From positions 5,146,001 through 5,210,000 of the forward strand of contig NZ_JAMLFW010000001.1 of the NCBI RefSeq assembly GCF_024256385.1: DNA of 64,000 bases, read 5' to 3'. Position 1 is the first letter of the stretch. Each line of letters starts with the position of its first letter. Below are positions 29,402-38,112 of this stretch, piece by piece. Source of the DNA: Anatilimnocola floriformis (GTDB taxonomy: Bacteria; Planctomycetota; Planctomycetia; Pirellulales; Pirellulaceae). Both the position numbers and the translations under genes were made by a program. The notes beneath the pieces were generated by a model that worked only from the letters and a program-made list of their open reading frames with translations, ran no database searches and had not been told where the DNA came from.

Positions 29402-29935
29402 TTATCGTTTCTTGGCCGCCTTGTTGTCGCTCGTCTTCTTACCCTTGGCAGCGCGAGACGCGGCTTGCTTTTCGGCAACTGGGGTGCGGCCTGGAATGAC
29501 CGTCGCCGTGCCGCCAGCCTTCTCGATCTTTTCCTTGGCCGTTTCGCTGAAGCGATGGGCCGAGACCTTGAGCTTCTTGCTCAGATCGCCGTTGCCCAGG
29601 ATCTTCAAAACGTCGAAGGTCTTCTTCAGCAAACCCTTGGCTTGGAGGCTGGCGATATTGACTTCTTCGCCGGCTTCAAACAAATCTTGGATTTCGCTGA
29701 CGTTGATGCTGGTAATAGTCAGGGCGAACGAGTTGGTGAAACCACGCTTCGGCACGCGACGAACCAGGGGGCTACCGCCACCTTGGAAAATCGGCAGTTG
29801 CTTCCAACCCGAACGGGCCATCTGACCCTTGTGACCGCGACCCGAGGTCTTGCCCTGGCCGGAGCCAATGCCGCGACCCAACCGGTTCGGACGCTTGTGT
29901 TTGTGAACGCCTTGATTTACTTCGTGCAAGCTCAT
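29402..29935 (-). CDS. rplO: 50S ribosomal protein L15
   Basis: 177 residues, longer than the usual about 145 because of a basic Ala/Lys/Ser-rich C-terminal tail. The N-terminal LGRGIGSGQGKTSGRGHKGQ glycine-rich block and the SINVSEIQDLFEAG region identify uL15. Its ATG overlaps the rpsE stop (ATGA), so rpmD (L30), which normally lies between them, is absent. It is the last gene before the intrinsic terminator. Confidence 0.96.
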   Translation of the reverse strand: MSLHEVNQGVHKHKRPNRLGRGIGSGQGKTSGRGHKGQMARSGWKQLPIFQGGGSPLVRRVPKRGFTNSFALTITSINVSEIQDLFEAGEEVNIASLQAKGLLKKTFDVLKILGNGDLSKKLKVSAHRFSETAKEKIEKAGGTATVIPGRTPVAEKQAASRAAKGKKTSDNKAAKKR

Positions 29936-30417
29936 GACAACGTAACTCCCCGCAGACGCTCCGTATCAGCGGTCGTGCGTAATTGCTTCAGGGCCTTGAT
30001 CGCGGCTTTGACGACCGTGATCTGATTGCTGGTGCCCATGCTCTTGGTGATGATGTTCTTAATGCCCGCTGCTTCGCAAACCGAGCGAACGGCAGCGCCC
30101 GCGATGATGCCCGTACCGCCACCGGCCGGCATCAAGAGCACGTCGGCCGAACCGAACTTGGCCCGCACGGCGTGGGGAATGGTGTCGTTCACAAGGGGAA
30201 CGGTAACCAGGGTACGAGTCGCTTGCTTTTGACCTTTTTCCACGGCTGGCGGCACTTCGTTGGCCTTGCCATAGCCCCAACCGACGCGGCCCTTGCCGTC
30301 GCCGACGACGACCATCGCCGCAAAACTGAATCGACGACCACCCTTGACCACTGCGGCGCACCGCTTGATCTGGACAGTCTTGTCGACAAACTCACCACGA
30401 TTCGATTCGTTAGACAC
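29932..30417 (-). CDS. rpsE: 30S ribosomal protein S5
   Basis: 161 residues. The double-stranded-RNA-binding fold and signature are intact: FAAMVVVGDGKGRVGWGYGKANEVP then VLLMPAGGGTGIIAG. S5 contributes to translational accuracy. Its stop codon overlaps the start of rplO by four bases, and it follows rplR by 40 bases. Confidence 0.97.
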   Translation of the reverse strand: MSNESNRGEFVDKTVQIKRCAAVVKGGRRFSFAAMVVVGDGKGRVGWGYGKANEVPPAVEKGQKQATRTLVTVPLVNDTIPHAVRAKFGSADVLLMPAGGGTGIIAGAAVRSVCEAAGIKNIITKSMGTSNQITVVKAAIKALKQLRTTADTERLRGVTLS

Positions 30418-30457
30418 GCTGGATTGCTCCGTCGCTGGCTCTTATCTCGGAAAACTA

Positions 30458-30826
30458 CTAGAAGCTCAAACCACCTTCGCGAGCAGCATCGGCCAGCGAC
30501 GCGACCCGACCATGATACCGCAAATGACCGCGATCGAACGCGACCTCTTTGATTCCCTTGGCCAGCGCCCGTTCAGCAATGATCTTGCCGATCTTGGCCG
30601 CTGCGTCCTTATTGCCGCCGTATTTGAACTCGGCGCGGAGATCCTTGTCCTGCGTGCTGGCCGCAACCAGCGTGGTGCCGGTCACATCGTCGATGATCTG
30701 CACAGCCATGTTCTTGTGGCTGCGATTGACCGACAGCCGCGGACGACCGCCGCCATGCTTGAAGTGCTTCCGCACGCGGTAGGCGCGACGTTCGCGACGG
30801 CCACCCAAAGTTCGTTGCTTGTCCAT
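30458..30826 (-). CDS. rplR: 50S ribosomal protein L18
   Basis: 122 residues, normal for uL18. The [20 protein letters not shown] block and the C-terminal [24 protein letters not shown], which binds 5S rRNA, are present. It lies between rplF and rpsE, the conserved spc order. Confidence 0.96.
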   Translation of the reverse strand: MDKQRTLGGRRERRAYRVRKHFKHGGGRPRLSVNRSHKNMAVQIIDDVTGTTLVAASTQDKDLRAEFKYGGNKDAAAKIGKIIAERALAKGIKEVAFDRGHLRYHGRVASLADAAREGGLSF

Positions 30827-30892
30827 TGTGTCTTCCTTCTCGCGTTGCTCGTCCGCGTATAAGACGAAGCCGAGAATCTTTTAGAATAGTAA

Positions 30893-31432
30893 TTACTTCG
30901 AAGCGGCCTTACCTGGCTTGAGCTTGATCTGCTCGCCCTGGTAACGCACACCCTTGCCTTTGTATGGTTCCGGCTTGCGGAGCTGACGGAGTTCGGCAGC
31001 GAACTGACCAACCCGTTGCTTGTCGGGGCCTTGGATCACGACGTGCGTCGAGTCCGGCACGGTCACGTTTAAGCCTTCGGGAATGGCCCGCACCAACTCG
31101 TTGGCGAAACCAACCCGTAGCGACAGGTTCTTGCCCTTCAGCGTGGCTTGGTAACCGACGCCAACGATCTCGAGCCGCTTTTCGTAGCCGTTCTTGCAGC
31201 CGAAGATCATGTTGTTGATCACGGCGCGGGTCAGGCCGTGGAAGGCCCGAGCTTCGCGCTCATCGTTGGCCCGCTTCACGACAACGTTCTTGCCGTCGAC
31301 CGCTACGCAAACTTCAGGCCGGTGTTCCCAGCTGAGCTTGCCCTTGGGGCCTTCGACGTTCACGGTCCGGCCATTCACGCCGACTTTGACGCCGTCGATG
31401 ATGGCAACCGGTTTATTTCCAATTCGTGACAT
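30893..31432 (-). CDS. rplF: 50S ribosomal protein L6
   Basis: 179 residues. MSRIGNKPV at the start, VEGPKGKLSW, and the C-terminal PEPYKGKGVRYQGEQIKLKPGK signature identify uL6, which binds 23S rRNA near the factor-binding region. It follows rpsH with an 81-base gap. Confidence 0.97.
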   Translation of the reverse strand: MSRIGNKPVAIIDGVKVGVNGRTVNVEGPKGKLSWEHRPEVCVAVDGKNVVVKRANDEREARAFHGLTRAVINNMIFGCKNGYEKRLEIVGVGYQATLKGKNLSLRVGFANELVRAIPEGLNVTVPDSTHVVIQGPDKQRVGQFAAELRQLRKPEPYKGKGVRYQGEQIKLKPGKAASK

Positions 31433-31513
31433 GATTCGTACCTGCCGATATGGGCTCTTTTTTAAGGCGCGGGCTGGCGACTGCCGGGTGACAATTACCG
31501 GGCGATCATCTGC

Positions 31514-31909
31514 TTACCAGATTTCGCACAGCACTTCGCCGCCGATGTTCTTTTGCCGGGCTTCGCGATCGCTGACCACGCCGCCACTGGTGCTCAAAAT
31601 GGTGATCCCTTGGCCGTTCAGCACGGGACGCAGTTCCTTGGCACGACGGAAAACCCGTCGACCAGGCGAGCTGACGCGCTTGATGTGCTGGATGACGTGC
31701 TCGCCAGCCGGGCCGTACTTGAGCTCCAAACGGAGCTGTGGCACGGGGTCGAGTTCCACGACCTGCCAGTCCCAGATGTAGCCTTCGCGCTTCAGCACAT
31801 CGGCCAGGCCGCGCTTCAACAACGAAAGCGGCACATCTACGCTGGGCCGCTCCACCGAGACGGCGTTTCGGATGCGGGTCAACATATCCGCGATTGGGTC
31901 AGTCAACAT
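31514..31909 (-). CDS. rpsH: 30S ribosomal protein S8
   Basis: 131 residues. The start at 31909 gives [16 protein letters not shown], the family N-terminus; an upstream start at 31933 would add eight residues overlapping rpsN. The C-terminal [25 protein letters not shown] is typical. S8 organises the 16S central domain and in other bacteria also represses the spc operon. Confidence 0.96.
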   Translation of the reverse strand: MLTDPIADMLTRIRNAVSVERPSVDVPLSLLKRGLADVLKREGYIWDWQVVELDPVPQLRLELKYGPAGEHVIQHIKRVSSPGRRVFRRAKELRPVLNGQGITILSTSGGVVSDREARQKNIGGEVLCEIW

Positions 31910-31926
31910 GTTACCGGGGACCCCTC

Positions 31927-32112
31927 TTACCAACTGGCTTTACGAACACCGGGAATCAACCCTTTGTCCGCGAGATTGCGAAAACAAATACGACAGATGC
32001 CGAACTTCCGGTACACGGCCCGGGGGCGACCGCATAGCTGACAACGCCGGTGCTGCCGGGTCGAAAACTTCGCCGGCTGCTTGGCTTTGGCAATCTTCGA
32101 GTTGCTTGCCAC
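31927..32112 (-). CDS. rpsN: 30S ribosomal protein S14, zinc-binding type
   Basis: 61 residues, the short 'type Z' form. Cys24/Cys27 (CQLC) and Cys40/Cys43 (CRIC) form a zinc ribbon, which separates it from the longer Cys-lacking form. The C-terminal [15 protein letters not shown] is standard. It lies between rplE and rpsH, 17 bases before rpsH. Confidence 0.96.
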   Translation of the reverse strand: MASNSKIAKAKQPAKFSTRQHRRCQLCGRPRAVYRKFGICRICFRNLADKGLIPGVRKASW

Positions 32113-32192
32113 TGGATTTACTCACACTGCGAAATGAAAAACGAAACGATTCGAACGAGAGCGATCAAGCTCACCGACCTGGCCGGCCAATG

Positions 32193-32825
32193 TTACTTGG
32201 GGGCGGCGGCTGGCTTGGGCTCTTTTTTGACTTCTGCTTGAAACGGCACGCCGAGGATTCGGAGCAGCTCACGCGACTCATCGTCCGAGGCATTCCGAAT
32301 GACGAACGTAATGTTCATTCCCTGCACTCGCAGGAATTTGTCCGGATTCAACTCCGGAAACACGAGCTGTTCCGACAACCCCAGGCTATAGCTGCCATTG
32401 CCGTCGAAGGCTTTGCGATTCACACCGCGAAAGTCGCGGACGCGAGGCAGAGCGATCGAGACCAGGCGGTCGAAAAACTCATACATTTTTCGGCCACGCA
32501 AGGTAACCTTGCAGCCGATCGGCATGTCTTCTCGCAGCTTGAAAGCCGAGATCGCCTTGCGCGACTTGGTGACGATCGGCTTTTGACCGGTGATCAACCC
32601 CATCGCTTCGACGGCAACTTCCAAGTGCTTCTTTTCCTGCGTCGCGATGCCGACACCCATGTTCACCACGATCTTTTCGAGTCGTGGCAAGGACATTGGG
32701 TTACTCCGCCCCAGCTTTTCTGCTAGTGCAGGAATGGCTTCCTTTTGGTATTTAGTCTGCAGGCGGGGGGTCGGAGCGGGGCCGCTCGACGCTTCGGCTT
32801 CTGCTGCTTTTGCTTTCTTGGCCAC
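32193..32825 (-). CDS. rplE: 50S ribosomal protein L5 with extended termini
   Basis: 210 residues against the usual about 180. The core runs from LQTKYQKEAIPAL through IVVNMGVG, ITGQKPIVTKSRKAISAFKLRE and ALPRVRDFRGVN to NITFVIRN. The extra length is an Ala/Lys/Glu N-terminal leader of about 22 residues and a KKEPKPAAAPK tail. L5 bridges 5S rRNA and the P-site tRNA. Confidence 0.96.
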   Translation of the reverse strand: MAKKAKAAEAEASSGPAPTPRLQTKYQKEAIPALAEKLGRSNPMSLPRLEKIVVNMGVGIATQEKKHLEVAVEAMGLITGQKPIVTKSRKAISAFKLREDMPIGCKVTLRGRKMYEFFDRLVSIALPRVRDFRGVNRKAFDGNGSYSLGLSEQLVFPELNPDKFLRVQGMNITFVIRNASDDESRELLRILGVPFQAEVKKEPKPAAAPK

Positions 32826-32888
32826 TGAATCAATCCTCTGTGAAGACGGCTGTACTAGAACCGCTCGTTATTGTTTTGCACTGCGAAG

Positions 32889-33233
32889 CTACTTCGCGGC
32901 GACCTTCTTCTTGGACTTCGAAACTTCGCCGAGCGAAGCGTTGCACTTCTTGCAAACGCGATGCTTCACGCCGTTCTCTTCCTTCACACCCGTTCGCACA
33001 CCCTTGTTGCACTTTGGGCACATCAGGAGGACGTTCGAGATCTGGACCGGCATTTCTTTCGACAGACGGCCACCTTGTGGGTTGCGTTGGCTGCGTTTGA
33101 CGTGCTTATAGACCTTGTTGACGCCTTCGACCGTCAACCGACCTTTTTCACGATCGATGTGCAGCACTTTGCCTTTGACGTCTTTGTCGTCGCCGGCAAT
33201 CACTTCCACGATATCGCCAGTTTTAATGTGCAT
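32889..33233 (-). CDS. rplX: 50S ribosomal protein L24, zinc-ribbon form
   Basis: 114 residues. The KOW motif (GDIVEVIAGDDKDVKGKVL) lies at the N-terminus. The C-terminal half holds CPKC (Cys72/75) and CKKC (Cys94/97), a zinc-ribbon arrangement of the 'C+' type. L24 initiates 50S assembly. Its ATG overlaps the rplN stop by one base (TAATG), so the two are translationally coupled. Confidence 0.95.
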   Translation of the reverse strand: MHIKTGDIVEVIAGDDKDVKGKVLHIDREKGRLTVEGVNKVYKHVKRSQRNPQGGRLSKEMPVQISNVLLMCPKCNKGVRTGVKEENGVKHRVCKKCNASLGEVSKSKKKVAAK

Positions 33234-33601
33234 TAGACCACCTCGCTCGCCAGGCTGACGATTTTCATGAATGACATTTCGCGGAGTTCGCGGGCTACTG
33301 CGCCGAAAATGCGAGTGCCACGCGGATTGTTGTCCGCATCGATCAGCACGACCGCGTTGCTGTCGAACTTCACATAGCTACCGTCCTTGCGACGAGCGGG
33401 GCTCTTGGTACGAACCACCACGCCGCGTACAACGGCCTTCTTTTTGATTTCGCTGCCGGCGATCACGCTCTTCACGCTGCAAATGATGACGTCACCAATG
33501 CCAGCCGACCGCTTCTTCGAGCCGCCGAGCACCTTGATGCACATCACCTCTTTGGCGCCGGTGTTGTCAGCCACCGCCAGGCGAGTTTCTTGTTGAATCA
33601 T
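33233..33601 (-). CDS. rplN: 50S ribosomal protein L14
   Basis: 122 residues, exactly the normal length. [27 protein letters not shown] and [15 protein letters not shown] are uL14 signatures. It binds 23S rRNA and contacts 16S helix 14 at the subunit interface. It is coupled to rplX by a one-base overlap. Confidence 0.97.
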   Translation of the reverse strand: MIQQETRLAVADNTGAKEVMCIKVLGGSKKRSAGIGDVIICSVKSVIAGSEIKKKAVVRGVVVRTKSPARRKDGSYVKFDSNAVVLIDADNNPRGTRIFGAVARELREMSFMKIVSLASEVV

Positions 33602-33647
33602 GTTGTTGTTCCTTGGTCAAATGCTACTTCGGCTTCGGCCGTTGCAA

Positions 33648-33935
33648 CTAGGAGGCGGGGGTCTCGGCGACGATCGCAGCGTTCTGCGAAGCCGAGGCCT
33701 TGGCGACCACGCGGGTCAGCACCCAGCGCTTCAGCTTCGACAGCGGACGCGATTCTTCGATCTCGACGGTATCACCGTTCTTCGAGATGCCATCGGCGTC
33801 GTGAGCGTAGCAAATCGTCCGGCGACGCATCGTCTTGCCGTAGACTTCGTGCTTCACAAGGCGCGGCACTTCGACACGCCGGGTCGTCGGAGACGAATCG
33901 CGAGTCACCTGGCCGATCAACAATCGCTTGGGCAT
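33648..33935 (-). CDS. rpsQ: 30S ribosomal protein S17
   Basis: 95 residues. An OB-fold protein with LIGQVTRDSS, the TVRVEVPRLV-like region and NGDTVEIEESRPLSKLKRWVL, all typical of uS17, plus an Ala/Ser-rich tail of about 15 residues. It lies between rpmC and rplN. Confidence 0.95.
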   Translation of the reverse strand: MPKRLLIGQVTRDSSPTTRRVEVPRLVKHEVYGKTMRRRTICYAHDADGISKNGDTVEIEESRPLSKLKRWVLTRVVAKASASQNAAIVAETPAS

Positions 33936-33953
33936 ATTCCACCAACTTCCAAC

Positions 33954-33967
33954 CTGCGTATTCGCAG
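33954..33967 (-). repeat. Intercistronic hairpin motif, rpmC-rpsQ gap
   Basis: On the mRNA strand CTGC-GAATAC-GCAG sits inside TTGCTGCGAATACGCAGGTTG. The same motif recurs after rplP, rplW and (degenerate) rpsJ. It is a four-base-pair stem, so weak alone; the recurrence is the signal. Confidence 0.55.
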
Positions 33968-33991
33968 CAATAAAACGTTTGAGTTGCAGCC

Positions 33992-34192
33992 TTACTTGGC
34001 GGCGGCCTTGGCTTTTTCCGATTGAACCGTCTTCACGCGAGCAATCAGGCGACGTTGCCGGCGGAGTTCGCTAGGAACGTCGAGCCGTTCGGTCGAGGCC
34101 TGCATCCGCAGCTTGAACAACGACTTTTCAGTCTCTTCAATCGTGAGCACAAGTTGCTCGTCGCTCATCTGTCGCAGTTCTGCAGCTTTCAT
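33992..34192 (-). CDS. rpmC: 50S ribosomal protein L29
   Basis: 66 residues from ATG 34192 (MKAAELRQMSDEQL, the usual N-terminus); an upstream start at 34231 would add 13 residues from a hairpin-containing leader. The two long helices (EETEKSLFKLRMQAS and ELRRQRRLIARVKTVQSEK) fit uL29, which lies near the exit tunnel and contacts SRP and trigger factor with L23. Confidence 0.95.
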   Translation of the reverse strand: MKAAELRQMSDEQLVLTIEETEKSLFKLRMQASTERLDVPSELRRQRRLIARVKTVQSEKAKAAAK

Positions 34193-34230
34193 CCGACTAA
34201 TCCTTCGCCAACACTGTTCGAAACTTTTCA

Positions 34231-34286
34231 CTTTGCTGAATCAGCAAAGCCCTGCTTATTCGCAGTCAACGTCTGCGTACTTGCAG
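34231..34286 (-). repeat. Three successive hairpins in the rplP-rpmC gap
   Basis: CTTTGCTGA-A-TCAGCAAAG-type palindrome (34231-34249), CTGC-TTATTC-GCAG (34252-34265) and CTGC-GTACTT-GCAG (34273-34286) on the plus strand are packed in the 101-base spacer. The last two are the motif shared with other gaps of this operon. Confidence 0.6.
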
Positions 34287-34293
34287 CAAAAAC

Positions 34294-34710
34294 CTAGGCA
34301 GGACGACGGCGAACCATGCGGCACGGAATCGGCATCTTGTGGGCGAGACGAGCAAAGCAAAGCTTTGCTTGAGCCTCGGTCACACCAGCCAATTCAAACA
34401 ACACAGTCCCTTCCTTCACCACAGCCACCCAGTGATCTGGTTCGCCTTTACCCTTACCCATCCGGGTTTCGAGCGGGCGAGACGTCACCGACTTGTGCGG
34501 GAAGATGCGGATGTACAACCGACCCTCGCCGCGGATGTATTGCTGAGCCGCAATACGTCCCGACTCGATCGTGGTTGCCTTGATCCAGCCACCCATCAAA
34601 GCCTGCAGGCCGAAGTCACCGAAGGCAACTTTGTTGCCTCGGGTGGCTTTACCTTTTATACGTCCTCTTTGGCTTTTTCGGTGCTTCACTCGCTTGGGCA
34701 TCAGGGCCAT
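34294..34710 (-). CDS. rplP: 50S ribosomal protein L16
   Basis: 138 residues. MPKRVKHRKSQRGRIKGKATRGN, the GYGLQ-equivalent FGDFGLQAL and RIFPHKSVTSRPLETRMGKGKG identify uL16, part of the peptidyl-transferase environment. A GAGGGAG ribosome-binding site upstream of ATG 34710 lies inside rpsC, and the two coding regions overlap by 62 bases. Confidence 0.96.
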   Translation of the reverse strand: MALMPKRVKHRKSQRGRIKGKATRGNKVAFGDFGLQALMGGWIKATTIESGRIAAQQYIRGEGRLYIRIFPHKSVTSRPLETRMGKGKGEPDHWVAVVKEGTVLFELAGVTEAQAKLCFARLAHKMPIPCRMVRRRPA

Positions 34711-35359
34711 TTGTCGCGTCTCCCTCGTGCATTCCTTGGTTTACCCAGACCTGTACGCCGATGTTGCCTTGGGCAGTGGCCGCCTCGGTAAAACCGTAAT
34801 CAATTTTTGCCCGCAACGTACTGAGCGGCAGCGAGCCAGCCGAAGCCTTTTCGCAACGTGCCATTTCGGCGCCACCCAACCGCCCCGCGAGTTGAATCTT
34901 CACACCACGAGCACCGGCATCCATCACGGATTCGATAGCTCGCTTGATCGTCCGCCGGAAGCTTGCCCGCTTGGCCAACTGCAGAGCAATTTCTTCTGCA
35001 ATCAGCTGGGCCATGATTTCCGGACGGGAGATTTCTTCAATTTTCAAGTTCACCCGGCGACCAGTCAGGTTCTGCAGTTCTTCCTGCAGGATTTCGACTT
35101 CCTGGCCCTTCTTACCGATGATCAGACCTGGCCGAGCGACATGCAGCACGACCTTGACTTCGTCGCGTGTCCGCTCGATTTCGATCCGGTCGATACCGGC
35201 GCTTTTGTATTCTTTTCGCGGGTGGTTCTTGATGAATCGCCGCAGCTTGAAATCTTCCAGCAACAGGGCCGAAAATTCCTTCTTGGAAGCGTACCAGCGG
35301 CTCTTCCACCCGATCATGATCCCGGTGCGAAATGCAACAGGATTCACTTTTTGACCCAT
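34649..35359 (-). CDS. rpsC: 30S ribosomal protein S3
   Basis: 236 residues. The start at 35359 gives MGQKVNPVAFRTG, the family N-terminus; the alternative five residues upstream is rejected. The KH domain motif RPGLIIGKKGQEVE and the C-terminal GGAEMARCEKASAGSLPLSTLRAKIDYG are present. S3 forms part of the mRNA entry-site helicase. The last about 20 residues are encoded within the start of rplP, an unusually long overlap for these genes. Confidence 0.97.
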   Translation of the reverse strand: MGQKVNPVAFRTGIMIGWKSRWYASKKEFSALLLEDFKLRRFIKNHPRKEYKSAGIDRIEIERTRDEVKVVLHVARPGLIIGKKGQEVEILQEELQNLTGRRVNLKIEEISRPEIMAQLIAEEIALQLAKRASFRRTIKRAIESVMDAGARGVKIQLAGRLGGAEMARCEKASAGSLPLSTLRAKIDYGFTEAATAQGNIGVQVWVNQGMHEGDATNGPDAQASEAPKKPKRTYKR

Positions 35360-35411
35360 AATGTCCTCAACCAAGTTTCAAGTAACAAGTTCCAACGATC
35401 TGAAACTACGT

Positions 35412-35768
35412 CTACAACTCGGAAATTTCTTCCACCGTCACGTGAATGTGAGCCGAACGCCGCTTGATCATGTAAGCCATGCCGCGCGACACCGGACGAA
35501 TCCGCTTGAACATCGGGCCGCCATCGATGCGTGCATCGGTGACCACGAGTTGTTCCACGCGGATGTTCTTACCTTTGTTTTGTTCCGGGTCTTGGGCGTT
35601 GCCGAGGGCGCTCATCAGCACCTTCTCAAGCAACCGAGCACCACGTTCCGGTTGATACTTCAAAATGTCGAGCGCTTCGTCGGCGAACTTGCCGCGAATC
35701 AGCGTGGCCAGCGGCCGCACCTTACGGGCGCTGATCCGAATGAAGCGATGCGATGCTTTGTATGCCAT
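35412..35768 (-). CDS. rplV: 50S ribosomal protein L22
   Basis: 118 residues. HRFIRISARKVRPLATLIRG, EKVLMSALGNA and the C-terminal RIRPVSRGMAYMIKRRSAHIHVTVEE are uL22 hallmarks; the beta-hairpin loop (about residues 80-100) lines the exit tunnel and is a macrolide-resistance hotspot. It follows rpsS. Confidence 0.96.
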   Translation of the reverse strand: MAYKASHRFIRISARKVRPLATLIRGKFADEALDILKYQPERGARLLEKVLMSALGNAQDPEQNKGKNIRVEQLVVTDARIDGGPMFKRIRPVSRGMAYMIKRRSAHIHVTVEEISEL

Positions 35769-35823
35769 TGTCAGGTACCTCGAATATCGTCAGACAACAC
35801 TGAATGAGTCATTCAGAGCTGGA

Positions 35824-36102
35824 CTACTTCGCTTCCTTCTTCGTTTTGCCGCCGTGACCTTTGAACGTTCGCGTTGGCGAGAACTCGCCCAAGCGATGGC
35901 CGACCATTTCTTCGGTGACGAAGACCTTGAGGTGGGCTTTGCCGTTGTGAACCATGAAGGTCAATCCGACAAACTCAGGCACAATCGTGCACGCGCGAGC
36001 CCAGGTCTTGATCGGCTCCTTCGAGCCGCCCTGCTGCTGGGCTTGCACCTTCTTGTACACGTTGGGGTCGACGTACGGCCCCTTTTTGCTGGAACGACTC
36101 AT
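35824..36102 (-). CDS. rpsS: 30S ribosomal protein S19
   Basis: 92 residues, normal length. [34 protein letters not shown] and [15 protein letters not shown] are diagnostic. S19 binds 16S in the head of the small subunit. A short perfect palindrome (CTGAATGA-C-TCATTCAG) lies just after its stop. Confidence 0.97.
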   Translation of the reverse strand: MSRSSKKGPYVDPNVYKKVQAQQQGGSKEPIKTWARACTIVPEFVGLTFMVHNGKAHLKVFVTEEMVGHRLGEFSPTRTFKGHGGKTKKEAK

Positions 36103-36161
36103 GACTTATCTCACACCACTACAGCTGCGTAAATTAATTCAGGTGAATTGCGTTTGGCGGA

Positions 36162-37019
36162 TTACTTCAACTTCAATTGACCGTAACGGCGGCTCTTGCG
36201 GCGACGCACGATCGCAGAATTCGACGGCTTGCGACGCTTGCGGGTCGAACCACCCTTGGCGAGCACACCCGAAGGGCTAACCGGATGGCGGCCACCCTTG
36301 GTACGACCTTCACCACCACCGTGCGGGTGATCGATCGGGTTCATCGCAGTACCGCGGACGTGAGGACGAATCCCCTTCCAGCGGTTGCGACCAGCCTTGC
36401 CGATCACCACGTTCATTTGTTCGGAATTACCCACCATGCCGACCGTAGCCCGGCAAGTGGCGGGAATCTTGCGGATTTCGCCGCTTGGCAGGGAAATCTG
36501 AGCCCACTCACCATCGCGGGCCATGAGAATCGCATTGCAACCAGCACTACGGCACAGCTTGGCACCGGAACCTGGCAGCAACTCAATTCCGTGAATTTGC
36601 GTGCTCAGCGGAATGCGAGTCAGGGGCAAGCAGTTGCCGACGGTCGGGGGCGCTTCGGCACCATTCTCGATCGTCTGGCCGACTTCCAAACCCTCAGGAG
36701 CGAGGATATACCGCTTTTCGCCGTCGACGAAATACAACAACGCGATGCGGCAATTCCGATTCGGATCGTACTGAATCGAGTTGACCTTGGCCTGCACACC
36801 GTCTTTGTTGCGCAGGAAGTCAATAACGCGATACTGTTGCTTGTGACCGCCACCGCGGTGCCGGGCCGTGATGCGACCTTGGTTGTTACGGCCACCCTTC
36901 TTCTTCAGAGGGCGGAGCAACGACTTTTCCGGCTTGGCACCAGGCGTGAGTTCAGCGAAGTCGCTGACGCTCGCACCACGGCGTCCTGCTGTAACCGGCT
37001 TGTATTGTTTGATACCCAT
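36162..37019 (-). CDS. rplB: 50S ribosomal protein L2
   Basis: 285 residues. [80 protein letters not shown] and the C-terminal [12 protein letters not shown] are unmistakable uL2 motifs. L2 supports peptidyl transfer and subunit association. A conserved His in DHPHGGGEG is retained. Confidence 0.98.
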   Translation of the reverse strand: MGIKQYKPVTAGRRGASVSDFAELTPGAKPEKSLLRPLKKKGGRNNQGRITARHRGGGHKQQYRVIDFLRNKDGVQAKVNSIQYDPNRNCRIALLYFVDGEKRYILAPEGLEVGQTIENGAEAPPTVGNCLPLTRIPLSTQIHGIELLPGSGAKLCRSAGCNAILMARDGEWAQISLPSGEIRKIPATCRATVGMVGNSEQMNVVIGKAGRNRWKGIRPHVRGTAMNPIDHPHGGGEGRTKGGRHPVSPSGVLAKGGSTRKRRKPSNSAIVRRRKSRRYGQLKLK

Positions 37020-37053
37020 GACTCAAGACCTTATTGCAACCACTGAAGTCAAC

Positions 37054-37067
37054 CTGCGCACCCGCAG
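37054..37067 (-). repeat. Intercistronic hairpin motif, rplW-rplB gap
   Basis: On the mRNA strand CTGC-GGGTGC-GCAG sits within TTTGCTGCGGGTGCGCAGG. It belongs to the same motif family as 33954-33967 and 34273-34286 and lies 14 bases after the rplW stop. Confidence 0.55.
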
Positions 37068-37080
37068 CAAAGACACTGGA

Positions 37081-37386
37081 TTAGTAGAAGTCGATCCGAT
37101 GCTCTTCGTTGAGCGTGACCAGAGCCTTCTTCCAACCCTTGGTGGCACCCAGCTTGAACTTGTGCCGACGAGACTTGCCGAGCCGGTTCTGCGTGCGAAC
37201 CTTTTCGACCTTCACATTGAACAAATCTTCAACAGCCCGCTTTACGTCTTCTTTGGTGGCTTGCGAGTTCACTTCGAAGGCATACTGATTGTAACGCGTC
37301 GAGCGGTGCATCCCTTTTTCAGTCACCAGCGGACGCAAGATGATCTGATAGGCCGGCAACACAGCAGGAGTATTTTCAGTGCTCAT
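37081..37386 (-). CDS. rplW: 50S ribosomal protein L23
   Basis: 101 residues. IILRPLVTEKGMHR, YAFEVNSQATKEDVKRAVEDLFNVKVEKV and the later GRSRRHKFKLG-like segment fit uL23, the tunnel-exit docking site for SRP and trigger factor. It follows rplD with a three-base gap. Confidence 0.96.
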   Translation of the reverse strand: MSTENTPAVLPAYQIILRPLVTEKGMHRSTRYNQYAFEVNSQATKEDVKRAVEDLFNVKVEKVRTQNRLGKSRRHKFKLGATKGWKKALVTLNEEHRIDFY

Positions 37387-37389
37387 GAC

Positions 37390-38058
37390 TTACGCCCCTT
37401 CTTTCTTGGCGGCATCTTTTTCGCTCTTCAGCTTGGCAGCACGATCGCGAATCACATCCAAGGCCGCCCGAGTGACGAGCAACTTCCGAGGAATCAACAC
37501 TGACAGTGCGTTTAGCTCACCGACCGGAGCGATCGTCACACCGGCGATATTACGAGCACTCTTCAGAACCACCGGATCCAGAGCAGCCGTCGCCAGGATG
37601 GTGCTCACACCTTCCAGCTTGAGGGCCTTCAGAATCGCGGCGACTTCCTTGGTCTTTGGCTCTTTCAGCGACAACTCATCGAGAACCACCACGTCTTGCG
37701 AATTCAACTTGCTGGCGATCGCCATGCGAGTAGCGGCTTGAATCGCCTTCTTCGGCAAGCGATAGGAGTAATCACGATTGCGGAGAGCAAAGGCATGACC
37801 ACCACCGGTACGCTGCGGAGCTTGCTTCGAGCCAGCACGAGCGTTGCCAGTACCCTTTTGACGATACATCTTCTTGGTCGTGCCGCGCACTTCAGCCCGC
37901 GACTTCGTCTTGTGCGTACCCATGCGTTTATTCGCTTGGTACATCACGACGACATCATGCAACAACTGCTTGTTGATGTTCGGAGCAATCGCGGCTGGGT
38001 CGATGTCGTACTTGCCGACCTCCTTACCCGCACGATCAAAAACCGGAAGACTTGCCAT
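37390..38058 (-). CDS. rplD: 50S ribosomal protein L4
   Basis: 222 residues. The central basic loop (GTKKMYRQKGTGNARAGSKQAPQRTGGGHAF) and the C-terminal KSARNIAGVTIAPVGELNALSVLIPRKLLVTRAAL identify uL4. In enterobacteria L4 also represses its own operon; whether this happens here is unknown. Confidence 0.97.
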   Translation of the reverse strand: MASLPVFDRAGKEVGKYDIDPAAIAPNINKQLLHDVVVMYQANKRMGTHKTKSRAEVRGTTKKMYRQKGTGNARAGSKQAPQRTGGGHAFALRNRDYSYRLPKKAIQAATRMAIASKLNSQDVVVLDELSLKEPKTKEVAAILKALKLEGVSTILATAALDPVVLKSARNIAGVTIAPVGELNALSVLIPRKLLVTRAALDVIRDRAAKLKSEKDAAKKEGA

Positions 38059-38089
38059 GACTTATTTATCCGAAGTAGTTCTTAAAACC

Positions 38090-38104
38090 TTGCTGCGACA
38101 GCAA
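38090..38104 (-). repeat. Hairpin TTGCTG/CAGCAA after rplC
   Basis: Perfect 6-bp stem with a CGA loop (plus-strand view) in the short rplC-rplD gap. It resembles, but is not identical to, the motif in other gaps of the operon. Confidence 0.5.
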
Positions 38105-38112
38105 AACTGGGC

